A DNA stretch of 64,000 bases from Bathynomus jamesi (Eukaryota; Arthropoda; Malacostraca; Isopoda; Cirolanidae), in contig JAJOZX010000194.1 of assembly GCA_023014485.1 (NCBI GenBank), positions 519,501 through 583,500 of the forward strand, given 5' to 3'. The position numbers and the translations under genes were made by a program. Shown piece by piece: positions 53,061 through 64,000 of the stretch. The notes below the pieces were generated by a model. The model made no database searches and was not told the origin of the DNA. It saw nothing but the letters and a program-made list of their open reading frames with translations. Numbering within the stretch: the stretch's first letter is position 1; every line of letters starts with the position of its first letter.

Positions 53061-55890
53061 TTTTTTTTTTTTATTGCTGGCATATCATACGCTGGCATGT
53101 TACTAGCTGGCATTAATCGTCAACACTCATCCTCGACCATTACCCCTAGAGCTCCTGTTGCTAATTATTTTATTATTTTAAACAATGCTAATATTTTCAA
53201 AATGCCTATCTAAACGGCTTTTAAACGCTGGTAGAGTTCACGACGGACGCGGGAAGATTATTCCATTTATCAATTACTTTAAACGTAAAAACGTTTTTAG
53301 CGATGTTAGTAATGAAACGTCTACCACGCAACTTAAATCTGTTATTACGAATATTGCTATTATCGAAAGTGAACAGTTTGTCAAAATTTACATTATCGAT
53401 TTTATTAACGATTTTGAAAACTTCAATAAGCTCCCCCCTTAATCTCCTAGTTTCGAGTGAATGCAAGTCTAATTCTTTAATCCTATCTTCGTAAGACTTG
53501 TTGCGTAATGACGAAATTAGTTTCGTGGCGCGACGCTGAACCCTTTCCAACCTATCAATATCCTCACGCAAATACGGTCACCAAAACTGAACGGCATATT
53601 CTAAATGAGACCTGACTAGGGACTTGTAAAGGGGCAATATAATATTCTTCGATTTCAATTCGAAATTACGCGCTATGAAGCCTAACATCCTATTAGCTTT
53701 TGCGCAAGACTCCAGGCACTGGTGCCTAACTTTTAAATCCTTAGATATGCGTACGCCTAAATCTACTTCCTCGTCAACGCTCGCGAACTGTCTATCATCC
53801 ATCGTGTACGTGTAATTGTTGTTACGAGAACCTATATGCAAAACTTTACATTTGTCTATGTTAAGTTGCATCTGCCACTTATCCGTCCACGTTAACAACT
53901 TTACCGCCTATTTTAGTATCATCCGCGAATTTTGACACGTTACTGGTCAAGCCTACATCTATGTCGTTAATGTAGATTACGAATAGCAATGGGCCTAACA
54001 CTGAACCCTGAAGGACACCGCTACCTACATCCAACCATCCCACTTCCCTACCATTAGCAACCACCCTCTGTTTCCTGGCATGAAGCCATTCCTCTAACCA
54101 GTTAGCTACCGTACCTGACTGTGTATACTGTGCGCTTTAACCTTCGCAATTAATTTCTATACGGAACTGTATCGAACACTTTTTTAAAGTCTAAATAAAT
54201 GATGTCAGCCACTCAATGCCTATTGTATTCATGCACTATTTCATTATAAAGCTAACAAATTAGTTAAACAAGATTTATTGCTGCGAAACCCATGCTGACT
54301 ATTATTAAAAATCGCGACTTTCTAAGTGATTGACAATACAATCCTTAACTACAAATTTCAAAAGTTTACTGACAATTGATGTTAAGCTAATAGGCCTATA
54401 ATTGTTAGCTACTGTGCAGTCACCTTTTTTAAAAATGGTGTAACGTTAGCTAATTTGAAGTCTTTAGGAATAATCCTCACTTCCAATGAGTTGTTAAAAA
54501 ATTTTGTTAATGGGCCTATGATAACGTCTTTCAAATCTTTCAAATGTCTAGGTTAAAGCGCATCAAGGCCTGGAGCCTTGCTAACTTTTAGCTTATTGAT
54601 ATAATGAGCAATCTCACCCTCGTAAGCAGTTATTTCATTCAAAATAGTTTCGCTACTAAGTGAAATAATATCATCCATGTTGGGGCCATTATTTATGCTT
54701 TCTACGGTAGAAACTGTCACAAAAAAGTTGTTAAAAATACCTGCCATCACCTGAGTGTTGGAAGCCAAAGCGCCATTAGCATCCACTAGAGGGACTATGT
54801 TATCTTTCATTGGCTTACAATTATTGACATAGTCAAAAAACTTTTCTGGATTATGTTTACTATCCACAGCTACAAGTATCTCAAAATTATGCTTTGCATT
54901 CCTAACATCTTTTAACCTGATGTCTAAGCTTGATATATCTATTAAAGCTAGCTACCATGCCATTGGGCTTATTAAGTCTATACGCTCTGTTACACTCATT
55001 TATGAACTCAACTATTTCCCTAGTCCACCACTTGGGCCTACCATGATTTCTAACATGCTTGGGCCTATGTGGAATAAACTCCCTTTCGATATTCAAAAAC
55101 TTTCTTTAAATGCCTCCCAATAAAAATTTTTCATTACCCATAAATAAATTATCCCACTCCACTACTCTCATCCTATCCACAAAACTATCAAAATTAGCCC
55201 TACAAAAATCAGGGACTTCTATTACGTTACTATCCTTACTGTTTTCTATCAATAGCTTAAACCTAATAATTTGGTGATCGCTACATCCCAAACTCTCACC
55301 TACTTCCAAACCTTCGACTATATTTTAGTCATTCATCATCACCACATCTAAAATATTGTCACTGTATGTTGGTTCGGTAACCATCTATTGTAAAAAATTA
55401 TCTTCCATGAACTCGGTGTCAAACCCTCACTATTACCAGTAAAAGTCTCGTAATTAACATTAGGGCGGTTAAAATCTCTGACAACTATACTATCCTGGTT
55501 ATTAATGAAGTTACCAAGAAGTCTGCAAAATCTAGTATCGGTATCGAGGGGTTGAACGGGAGGTCTATAAACAACAACGAAATTAAAGCTAATACTATGT
55601 GTCCTAACTTCAATGTATATCGTATTTAATTGCTGCTGGAAAATGCATCTTAACCACGATAACCCTAAGGGAATTACGAATACAGTATACAACAAAATGC
55701 CACCGCACCAATCCTATATAACCTATCATTAGTAAAAAGTTTAAAACCTGCTGTATCAAGTTCCCCCAACAAGTCCTGAGTCACTGTATTTAACCACATT
55801 TCAGTTATAGCAACTATATCATAGTTCCCAGAATAAGTTATCACCTTAAATTTGTTCAATTTATTTCTAATACTATGCGCATTACAATCA
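53061..55890 (-). mobile_element. CR1-like LINE (copy 2), minus strand
   Basis: Poly-A tail seen as T-run at 53060-53076. Endonuclease and RT remnants follow toward higher coordinates. The 5' part ends at a hAT-like end at 55893. Closely related to the plus-strand copy at 59640-61215. Confidence 0.85.
53221..55890 (-). pseudogene. CR1-like LINE ORF2 pseudogene
   Basis: In minus-strand order: SIRNKLNKFKVI, DIVAITEMWLNT, VRDFNRPNVNYE, GCSDHQIIRF (endonuclease SDH), PKWWTREIVEFINECNRAYR, KAPGLDAL (RT entry), LQGSVLGPLLFVIYINDIDV, KFADDTKIGG (FADD box) and LVRSHLEYAVQFW. The end reads RVQRRATKLISSLRNKSYED and WNNLPASVVNSTS. Many stops and shifts (about 55340, 54880, 53900, 53575). The G expected in GDFN is R. 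Confidence 0.88.
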
Positions 55891-55892
55891 GG

Positions 55893-55960
55893 GCCGCCCC
55901 TAGGCATTAGGCAAGTCAGGCAACACCTGAGGGTGAGGGTGGCACAAAATTGGCAAACAA
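55893..55960. mobile_element. hAT end, partial
   Basis: cagggccgcccctaggcatt follows the LINE breakpoint and has the CAGGGCCG start of hAT MITEs seen at 30914 and 35826. No right end was found, so it may be truncated. Confidence 0.45.
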
Positions 55961-56714
55961 ATTTTCTTTTCAAATTTTACAGTTTTCTATATTATATGTT
56001 TTTAAATATACTTTTTCTATTGTCAGATTGTTTATATTCTGTTTTCAACACTTTTCTTATTGTTTGTTATATTTCCAAAAAAGTCATTAATCCTCGAAAT
56101 GCGTTTATCAGCAACTTCTGAAAATAAGCTAATTCCTAAGATATATGGATTTGGGAAAGTTTTTGAATTTTGGACCTTTTCTGGGCTCTCATTTCCAATT
56201 GGTTGAAATTTAGGATAACACTTGGAGCATCCACAAATGACCAATATCGGATGATTTCTTGATTTTCTTCTTAGTATATAAGGTCTTGTTTTTGAAATAG
56301 ATGGTTAGCTATTTGGGTGATTGCGAGTGGAATAGTTATTTTGACATTCTTGGGAGGCGCAGTGTACTTATATTGTATATAGTGTAAATCTACCTAAAAA
56401 GATTCCTGTATTTCAAAAAGCCAAGGAAGAATCTGTTTAAGTTATTGATATTTCTTTAAGTATACTTTTCACGCACAAAGTAAGAATTCAGACATTTCAT
56501 CTCTATTTTATTTATATTCTATTTTTTTTTTTTTATTTAAATTAAAAATGAATATACTTAATTTTTTAAATATTAATTCTATTTTATTTAAATTTAAATC
56601 CTAAAAGGTAACCGTAACTTATCCCCAGCAGTTATTTGCTAATAAATTAGTTTTGACGAATCTATCTGCTAAACTAAACTACGTTCAAGCATAGAAAATA
56701 ATTTAAAATAAAAA
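55961..56714. other. Non-coding A/T-rich stretch
   Basis: No motif or repeat partner recognised. Confidence 0.5.
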
Positions 56715-57470
56715 AAATATGATTGAACTGTATGGAGAATTTTACGGGAACAACAGCTTTGCCCGTATCACATTCAGAGAGTACAAGGCCTTACTGAAGC
56801 TGATTTCCCACCACGAAAGTCTTTTTGTACTTGGTTCCTTCAACAGTGTGCTCGCGATCCTCTTTTTCTATCCTCCATGTTGTTTTCTGATGAAGCTGCC
56901 TTCACAAGAAATGGCGTGATCAATTTTCACAACAGTCATCACTAGGCCGAAGAGAATCCGCATGCCATCATCCAGTCAAGGCACCAACAACAATTTAGTA
57001 TCAATGTATGGGCAGGACTTATTGCCGACAACTTAATCTGTCCTTTTGTTTTGCCTGGAAGATTAACGGGAGAATCCTATTCCAATTTTTTAATGAATGA
57101 TTTAAGCGATTTACTAGATGAAGTTCCTCTTGGTGTCCGACGTCGTATGTGGTTTATGCATGACGGCGCTCCGCCTCATTTTAGTCGAATAGCCAGAGAC
57201 TATTTGGATGACCTGAATCCACTCGATTTTTACTTGTGGAGTCATCTGAAATCCATCGTTTACGTGACACACATTGACAACGTTGAAATGCTTCGCCAAC
57301 GTGTAGAACAAGGATGCCAGAAAATCCGAGCAATACCTAGAATGTTTGGACGCGTCAGGCAGTCTACGACGAGGCGTGTTCAGGCGTGTATTCAAGCGCA
57401 AGGCTCATTTTGAGCACTTCCTTCAAAGGTAAGGCGGATACTTGCTGGAACACATAACGGGCTGTAACTC
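56715..57470 (+). pseudogene. Mariner-type transposase (HTH/DUF4817 group) pseudogene
   Basis: IELYGEFYGNNSFARITFRE resembles the N-terminal helix region. A shift near 56880 gives LMKLPSQEMA in one frame and DEAAFTRNGVINFHNSHH (first acid) in the other. Next come NVWAGLIADNLICPFVLPG, WFMHDGAPPHFSRIARDYL (second acid) and DLNPLDFYLWSHLK (third acid). About 20 residues that normally lie between the last two are deleted. A stop replaces a W after NSHH. Ends of the element were not identified. Confidence 0.8.
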
Positions 57471-57855
57471 GGAGACAAAGCGATTTTCCAAATAACTCAT
57501 AATAAATTTATATATAAAGTACGAAGGCTTACGCATTATCTTTTAAAAACGTACTTAAGCAGATCATGCTGAAACAAAACACTATATTTAATTTTAAAGA
57601 ACTACAGTTATTTTTCTTGCAATAAAATATTGGAACACTTATATCACTTGGCTCACTATTTCTAAATTAGCCAACCAGGCTAGGGAAGAATTAATTTTTC
57701 TTTTAATTGCTCTACTCCACACCGTAGTTATAGCTAGACTAATAAAATTCCCTGGAGTGCTTTCGATCTACAGTCTAAATTAAAAATAATGTTCATAATA
57801 GGCATTACTGTTGTGCAGCATTGTATCCGACACGGCAATACCACACACATACACA

Positions 57856-57886
<31 letters not shown>

Positions 57887-57900
57887 ATATATATATAATT
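57471..57900. other. Non-coding stretch ending in (TA)n
   Basis: Nothing recognised. TA tract at about 57858-57898. Confidence 0.5.
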
Positions 57901-57935
57901 CAGTGGCGGCTCGTGGTAATTTTACTTACGCATGC
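57901..57935. mobile_element. Partial 'CAGTGGCGG' hAT MITE end
   Basis: cagtggcggctcgtg equals the terminus of the MITE at 37315. No second end seen. Confidence 0.6.
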
Positions 57936-59030
57936 AGTCACATGCATTACAGTGTAGTACATATTAGATAAGCTGTATTTTGTCTTTTATGGTATTCTTA
58001 TGAGTTATGTAGTAATCGAGGATAGAACCAATATTATATTAATAATATTAATAATAATTTTAACTTTATTTTTTTAACTATATATATATATATATATATA
58101 TGATGAATTATGAATACCATCTTAATTAAGTTATGTCATCTAATTATAATGGTTATAATAAAAGTTAACATTTTCCATGTAAATCTTCCATTTAATTATA
58201 TCAGTGAAAAACACGCTGAGGTTAAAGTAAATTGTAAGAATAAGCTGAATTTGCTGGACGTCAAATAACTAGTTTAATGAAAGGTTTTGAATGTGTTTTA
58301 ATACACGTATATTATATGCCTGTAACAATAATAATGTAAATGGTAAATAAAGTTTCGTAGACACCAGTTTTTTGGACCTCTAATGGGCCAAAAGTTAGTA
58401 ACGTAGGAAATAACTAACTAATCAAGAACGATCAGTTAACCTAGTAACCTAACCTAGATGTAAGAGCCACTCTGATTGGATCTAAGTATGAAATGGGCGG
58501 ATCACCGAAATCTCTTGTCCTCGAAACTTTATATACAATACAGTACTGTGAAAATTAATTGAACCACTCTTTTTACAGTTGGTGCAGTTAATTTGTACAG
58601 TCCTCCGTATTGTTATAAATAAATCAAACACGTTGAAGGTCCTTAAATTACCCTATACCTCTTTCATTACAATCCTTATGTTCTGATGTGGTTCCAAAAA
58701 ATTTTACATGTATTTTCATGGGAAAATAAAATTATATTTCTGACTACCATTCCAGTTTCAAATATCGACTATTATTTTATGACTCATGAAAAGACTGAAA
58801 AAGCATTTTGTGTGTGTGTGTGTGTGTGAACAGAATTATATGGCTAATATGATATTTACTTTCGTAAATATTAATCTCGTAAATTCTTGTATTTATTACT
58901 TAGAATTAAGAATCTCAACAAAATTTTTATTAATATAATATGACGGAGGAAATTAATAAAATGTACAACAAAAATTTATTTTATATGAACAATAACCGTT
59001 ATATAACAAGTAATACATTATATTAGTCTA
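57936..59030. other. Non-coding stretch with TA and GT microsatellites
   Basis: TA tract about 58079-58100 and GT tract about 58809-58828. A ttaacctagtaacctaaccta string near 58436 echoes the TTAGG-rich repeats. No gene seen. Confidence 0.5.
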
Positions 59031-59163
59031 CAGTGTGTTCGAAAAGTCCCGTCACCCCCTACAAAATGTACAGATTGTAATGCCAATTTTATTTTTGTAT
59101 GATTAATTGAATTTATATGCGATTCATTGACATTTTCTTTTTCAGGTATTAGTTGTGTGAACA

Positions 59164-59600
59164 ATGGCAGACCAGTCCACTTACACTGGAGGAAAGGATA
59201 GTGATGAGCACATGGGCTCATGAAAGGTCACATACTGGCAAAACGATGCATGATATCCCCTATCCAGAATGATTTCAACACAAGATTCAATAAGGCTGCA
59301 CCACCAAACAAGACGGTATTACGCTGGAAGAAAAAGCTGTTTGAAACTGGCTCCATCAAGGACAGACCACGGTCGAAAAGACCAACAACGCGAGCAGAAC
59401 AATGTGAAGGTGTGATTGCATCGGTGGCTCGTTCACCGAAAAAATCACTTCGGAAACGATCACAAGAACTTGCAGTCCCCATGTCTACAATGAGAGATCA
59501 CAATGACAAAAGATCTCATGAAACCATACCGCCCGTCATTTGTTAATGAATTAAGCGATACAGACATTAGTAGCTGTAATTAGTAACTGTATTTACTGTA
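59164..59600 (+). pseudogene. Mariner-type transposase N-terminal fragment
   Basis: The ATG at 59164 reads MADQSTYT and then, after a shift near 59220, FNTRFNKAAPPNKTVLRWKK, ETGSIKDRPRSKRP and SPKKSLRKRSQELAVPMSTM. This is the paired helix-turn-helix and linker typical of mariner-type enzymes. The catalytic half is missing, and the LINE follows at about 59640. Confidence 0.7.
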
Positions 59601-59639
59601 ATTAAAGTAATTGTTGCTAGACTATTTTGAATTAAATAA

Positions 59640-61215
59640 TTGTTAACGAGGGTGAGATTGCGCATTATATCGATAAGCTAAAAGTTAGCAAGGCTCCAAG
59701 CCCTGACGCGCTTTATCCTAGACATCTGAAAGATTTAAAGGACGTTATCGTAGGACCCTTAACAAAGATTTTTAATCAGTCACTGCAAGCGGGGATTATT
59801 CCTGAAGACTTCAAATTAGCTAACGTTACGCCCATTTTTAAAAAAGGCGACCGCACAGTAGCTAGCAATTATAGGCCTATTAGCTTAACGTCGATTGTCG
59901 GTAAACTTTTGGAATCCGTACTTAGGGATCGTATCATCGATCACTTACAAAGTCGCAATTTGATTAATAGTAGTCAGCATGGGTTTCGACACCATAGATC
60001 TTAACTAATTTGTTAGAATTTTATAACGAAATAGTGCGCGAATACGATAGGCATAGAGCGGATGACGTTATTTATTTAGACTTTAAAAAAGCGTTCGATA
60101 CAGTTCCGCATAGAAGATTAACTGCAAAGGTTAAAGCGCACGGTATACGCGGTCAGGTAGCTAACTGGTTAGAGGAATGGCTTCGTGCTAGGAAACAGAG
60201 GGTCGTTGTTAATGGTAGTGAATCGGGGTGGTTGGATGTAGGTAACGGTGTCCCTCAGGGTTCAGTATTAGGCCCATTGCTATGCGTAATCTACATTAAC
60301 GACATAGATGTAGGCTTGACCAGTAACATATCAAAATTCGCGGACGATATTAAAATAGGCGGTAAAGTTGTTAACGTGGACGATAGAAATAGGCTCCAAG
60401 ACGATGTAAATAGGATTATGGAGTGGACGGATAAGTGGCAGATGCAATTTAACATAGACAAATGTAAAGTTTTGCATATAGGTTCTCGTAACAATACTTA
60501 CACGTACACGATGGATGATAGAGAGTTAGCGAGCGTTGACGAGGAAGTAGATTTAGGTGTACGCGTATCTAAGGATTTAAAAATTAGGAACCAGTGCCTG
60601 GCGTCTTGCGCAAAAGCTAATAGGATGTTAGGCTTCATAGCGCGTAATTTCAAATTGAAATCGAAGAATATTATATTGCCCCTTTACAAGTCCCTAGTCA
60701 GGCCTCGTTTAGAATATGCCGGTCAGTTTTGGTGTCCGTATTTGCGTGAGGATATTGATAGGTTGGAAAGGGTTCAGCGTCGCGCCACGAAACTAATTCC
60801 GTCATTACGCAACAAGTCTTACGAAGATAGATTAAAGAGCTAGACTTGCATTCACTCGAAACTAGGAGATTAAGGGGGGAGCTTATTGAAGTTTTCAAAA
60901 TCGTTAATAAAATCGATAACGTAAATTTTGACAAACTGTTCACTTTCGATAATAGCAATACTCGTAATAACGGATTTAAGTTGCGTGGCAGACGTTTCAT
61001 TACTAATATCGTTAAACTTTTTTACGTTTAAAGTAATTGATAAATGGAATAATCTTCCCGCGTCCGTCGTGAACTCTACCAGCGTTAATGTTTAAAAACC
61101 GTTTAGATAGGCATTTTAAAAATATTAACGTTAAAATAAAAAAATAATTAGCAACAGGAGCTCTAGGGGTAATGGTCGAGAATAAGTCTGTTGACGATTA
61201 ACGCCAGCTTGTGAC
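59640..61215 (+). pseudogene. CR1-like LINE (copy 3), 5'-truncated RT
   Basis: Starts inside the linker (EIAHYIDKLKVSKAPSPDAL), with no endonuclease. RT motifs: FKLANVTPIFKKGDRTVASN, NYRPISLTSIVGKLLES, VIYLDFKKAFDTVPHRRL (A), VPQGSVLGPLLCVIYINDID (B) and KFADDIKIGG (FADD). Thumb: LGVRVSKDLK, LVRPRLEYAGQFWCPYLRED. Lesions are few: a stop in HHRS-stop-LTNLL near 60001, a shift near 60838, and another near 61015. A poly-A-like aattaaaaaaaaa ends the copy at about 61236. It is the best-preserved CR1-like RT here. Confidence 0.9.
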
Positions 61216-61236
61216 ATGCCAGCAATTAAAAAAAAA

Positions 61237-61690
61237 TTAGACTAGCATGAACTAAGATGTAGCTCGTAGCGTAAACTAACCCACTTTTTGTTAAACACTT
61301 TATACTTTTTTTTCTTATTCTCTCCTTATTTGCATGTCTGTAACTCTCTTTACTTGCATGTCTGCAGTCTGCATGGTATGATAGTGTTTGAGTTAAGGCC
61401 GTGTTTGCATGGTTTGTTAGCGTTCTTATTTTACTACTTTTCATCTTTCACCCCTTTCCTATTCTCTTCGACTATTTTTCCGACTTGTCGGCAGCAGTGG
61501 CCGGCGGATGATGATGGTGAGTCTTTCTCTTTTTCTGAATGAATTTTAACCCACGAATGATAGGTTTTGCTACTTACTTAACCCCTTATTCTCTTCTTTT
61601 AACCCCCTACTCTCTTCTTTCTCTCGGGCTAACCTTAGAGTGGATCTTAGGGTCTTTGTTAGCCTTAGCTTCTGTAGAGCTGTAGACTTG
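61237..61690 (-). repeat. Inverted copy of LINE copy 1 3' UTR
   Basis: Matches 52640-53060 in reverse, ending cttagcttctgtagagctgt, which corresponds to the last codons of LINE copy 1. The tail-to-tail order (LINE 2-type tail, then reversed LINE 1 tail) is the same as at 53060. Confidence 0.85.
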
Positions 61691-61758
61691 TTTCTTAAAT
61701 TACACCTACCACATATAAATACAATTAATCACACAAAAATAAAATTGGTTATTACAAG

Positions 61759-63050
61759 GGTGGGCCGAAAAGTAATGTCTCCACCTGAATAATTCTGGAT
61801 TGTGTAGAGGTAGCCAGATAAAACCGGTTTTGTGTGTAACTTGATATACCCACCCCATTCCAGGTTGTGTAGAGGTAACCAGATAAAATCGGTTTTGTGT
61901 TATAGCCTAATATAGCCTACACTCATTCCACACGTTCATTCAGTATAGATTATAATGGAAAGGAGTAAAGACGTGCCGTAATTGAATTTTTGACCGTGGA
62001 AAGTGTTGCTCCCGTAGACATTTATCGGCGAATGCAAGCTGTGTACGGCAAACAGTGTGTTGATGTGAATACCGTTTGACGTTGGGTGAGGAAGTGTAAA
62101 AAAGGAGAAACAGGGCAAGAAGATTTGCGAGACAAACCGCGAAGTGGAAGGCCTGTAACGGCAACCGACGAATTTCATCGGAACTATGCTCACGAATTGA
62201 TTCGTAGAAATCGTTGCATTAAACAAAATGAAATTGCCGCAATGCTCGATATCTCCAAAGAGCGAGTGGGACACATTATCAGTATTCTCGGTTGGTTACC
62301 GAAAAGTCTGCGCCAGATGGCTGCCTCGCATGTTCACTGCCGAAATGAAAACTGAGACTACGCATTTGCCAAGAAAATCTGCAGCGCTTCCAAAATGGTG
62401 ATGAATTTCTACACAGCATTGTGAGAGGAGACGAGACGCGGGTCCACCATTATGACTCTGAAAATAAACGGCAATCCATGGAATATCGGCACAAAAATTC
62501 ACCGCAACCAAAAAAATTCAAAGCTAAAAAATCGGCTGGAAAAGTGATGATGACTGTTTTTTGGGATATCAATGGTGGTGTTCTCGAAAACTTTACGGAA
62601 AGAGGAACAGCAATCAACTCCGCACGTTATATTGAAACTCTGAAGTTGAAAAAACGGATCAGGAGGGTTCGCACCCACAAAAACGCAGTCATTGTTCACC
62701 ATGACAACGCACGGCCTCACACCAGTGTTCAAACGCAAGATGCCCCGATTTAGCACCATGCGATTCTCACCTCTTTCCTAAACTTAAAGAACACCTCCGT
62801 GGAAATCAACGAGTCTGATGAAGTTAAGGCCGCTGTGAAATTTTGGTTTCAGTCAAAGTTCTGAGTTTTACCGGGATGGATTTCAAAAACTCATTTATCG
62901 TTAGCGTAAATGTATCGATGTAGAGGGTGATTTTATAGGAAAGTAAATGTATCGTTTTGAAGAATAAACTCTAAGGTACATATCTGCTTTTGTTTCGATA
63001 AAATCCTTCAACCCGTTTAAAATTTATTCGAGTGGAGGCATTAGTTTTCA
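61759..63050 (+). mobile_element. Mariner element (DD34D type), degenerate
   Basis: Ends caagggtgggccgaaaagta and the complement of gagggtaggctgaaaacta, with TA beside them. ~1.29 kb, typical mariner length. Confidence 0.85.
61955..62864 (+). pseudogene. Mariner transposase pseudogene
   Basis: After MERSKDV a shift leads to VAPVDIYRRMQAVYG, the DNA-binding helices, KPRSGRPVTA and LDISKERVGHIISILG. A stop follows RNEN near 62354. Then comes GDETRVHHYDSENKRQSMEY (first acid; the usual W after DET is R), KKSAGKVMMTVFWDINGGVL and AVIVHHDNARPHTS (second acid). The third acid block (SPDLAP.DYHLF) is deleted, and the frame rejoins at the C-terminal NESDEVKAAVKFWFQSK. The protein would be inactive. 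Confidence 0.85.
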
Positions 63051-63110
63051 GCCTACCCTCCTACAATATGTACATTTTGTAGGGGGTGACGGGACTTTTC
63101 GAACACCCTG

Positions 63111-63739
63111 TATATATTGTACCAATAAGGGCACTGCTGCAATGAACCATCTATACATACATATCTTTATAGATATTAAAAAATACTCATTAATACTTAC
63201 TTACTATTAATTACTTTGGATATACTTAATACTTTTTCCAATACTTTTGGGTTATTATAACTAAGGCGATTGAAATAAAAAGTTGCCTTTTAAAGGTATA
63301 AATATTGCAAGACGTCCCTCGAATGGTTTGTGCGTTCTTTCTCCCCTAATTTTACCCACTTTGACGGTAAACCTTAACCAGTCCGATGTAAATCTCCAGT
63401 CGGCTCGATGTTAGGCCCAATAAATTCCTTGTGAAGTTTACTCCAAGTATAATAATAATGAATAGTACTATAATGAATACGGTGTCTTTTGTCTTATTAA
63501 TTAACGGATGAAGGAAATGATTCAATTGTTAAGTCTTCGGAAGGATCTGACGCCGGTTCTACCGAAGTTGCTGCAGAATTCTCAATCGTACTTCTGTCCA
63601 GTTCATCCGCACTCCGATGTCCCACTCGGGCATTCTTCTTAGACCCTCCTCCTCTTTTCACTTCAAGGGATTTGGTTCGAGTAGGAGCGTGACTCATTGA
63701 TCTATAAAAATTGTTGTTTTCTGTTGTTACCAAGTGATG

Positions 63740-63740
<1 letters not shown>
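63111..63740. other. Non-coding stretch
   Basis: One 78-codon minus-strand frame (63497-63733) with a charged Ser/Thr-rich composition has no recognisable domain, so I leave it uncalled. Otherwise nothing seen. Confidence 0.4.

Positions 63741-63829
<89 letters not shown>
63741..63829. repeat. (TA)n(GA)n compound microsatellite
   Basis: TA repeat to about 63780, short gtat, then pure GA repeat to 63828. Confidence 0.95.
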
Positions 63830-63830
<1 letters not shown>

Positions 63831-63930
63831 TTCATGGCTAAGGCCATATTCTGTATATTAATGAATTATTATAGTTCGCCACCAGTATATATGTTATAGG
63901 GAATCTGTGTAACTAGGGATTTCATGTAAG

Positions 63931-64000
63931 GTTAAGTCGTGATATTTTCTTTAGTTTTAATGAAAATATCATGACTTAACCTAACCAATCATCAAGGGCA
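63931..64000. repeat. Palindrome with GATTGGTTAGGTT arm (runs off window)
   Basis: aaggttaagtcgtgatattt mirrors aaatatcatgacttaacct, and the right arm continues aaccaatcatcaagggc to the window end. Same family as the palindrome at 36291-36364 and the tail of 26830-26880. Confidence 0.85.

Larger units (their letters stand above)
59031..63110 (+). mobile_element. Mariner-type element (outer), with nested insertions
   Basis: 59031-59072 and 63070-63110 are inverted (cagtgtgttcgaaaagtccc on the left, cagggtgttcgaaaagtccc complemented on the right), each with TA outside. Between them lie a transposase N-terminus, a LINE (59640-61690) and another mariner (61759-63050). Confidence 0.85.

Noticed and set aside
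63497..63733. 78-codon minus-strand frame, charged and Ser/Thr-rich
   Set aside because: No recognisable motif, no partner repeat and no transcriptional signal; could be chance.

Overview
The window looks like metazoan nuclear DNA, most likely from an arthropod. It is A/T-rich, has many (TA)n, (GT)n and (GA)n microsatellites and spliceosomal-type introns, and carries a short (TTAGG)n array, the arthropod telomere motif, at 27807-27836. I found no convincing host gene, rRNA, tRNA or CRISPR array. Almost everything interpretable is transposable-element DNA of several ages, nested several levels deep.

Layout. 0.7-4.1 kb: a DNA element with ~245-bp terminal inverted repeats (TIRs) and a two-exon transposase-like gene of a family I cannot name. 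4.2-7.9 kb: a dead Tc1 copy, then a Tigger remnant with a hAT element (perfect 8-bp target-site duplication, TSD) inside it. 8.3-10.9 kb: short non-autonomous elements and a deleted DD41D mariner. 10.9-16.3 kb: a minus-strand hAT gene broken by two younger hATs and a Tigger derivative. 17.0-19.2 kb: a second copy of the 6.3-7.8 kb hAT and a ZBED-type hAT fragment. 19.6-20.5 kb: a mariner folded into a ~415-bp-arm hairpin. 20.7-21.2 kb: a foldback repeat with 115-bp tandem units. 23.7-28.9 kb: a cluster of long palindromes with fragments of an ISXO2/Merlin-like transposase. 29.4-38.2 kb: three LINE fragments, two cut by non-autonomous hATs with clear TSDs. 38.3-44.2 kb: a Penelope-like retroelement (reverse transcriptase plus GIY-YIG) split by a hAT. 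44.3-53.1 kb: a CR1-like LINE (esterase, endonuclease, RT) split by a 4.9-kb hAT. 53.1-61.7 kb: two copies of another CR1-like LINE in opposite orientation. 56.7-63.1 kb: three more mariner-type elements.

The best-preserved gene is the eight-exon hAT transposase at 46424-50776. Its splice sites join into an uninterrupted 725-codon frame (724 residues plus stop) with a BED finger and all expected hAT catalytic residues, and the element has an 8-bp TSD (CAAATGGC). It is the likeliest recently active element here, although a hairpin mariner has inserted nine bases upstream of its third exon.

Themes that link the regions: (1) many hAT ends share a short TIR core but carry a family-specific word repeated in both orientations; (2) several DNA elements have collapsed into long perfect or near-perfect hairpins; (3) (TA)n tracts repeatedly flank insertions; (4) TSDs let much of the insertion order be read directly. 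Family names come from motif recognition only; no database search was possible.
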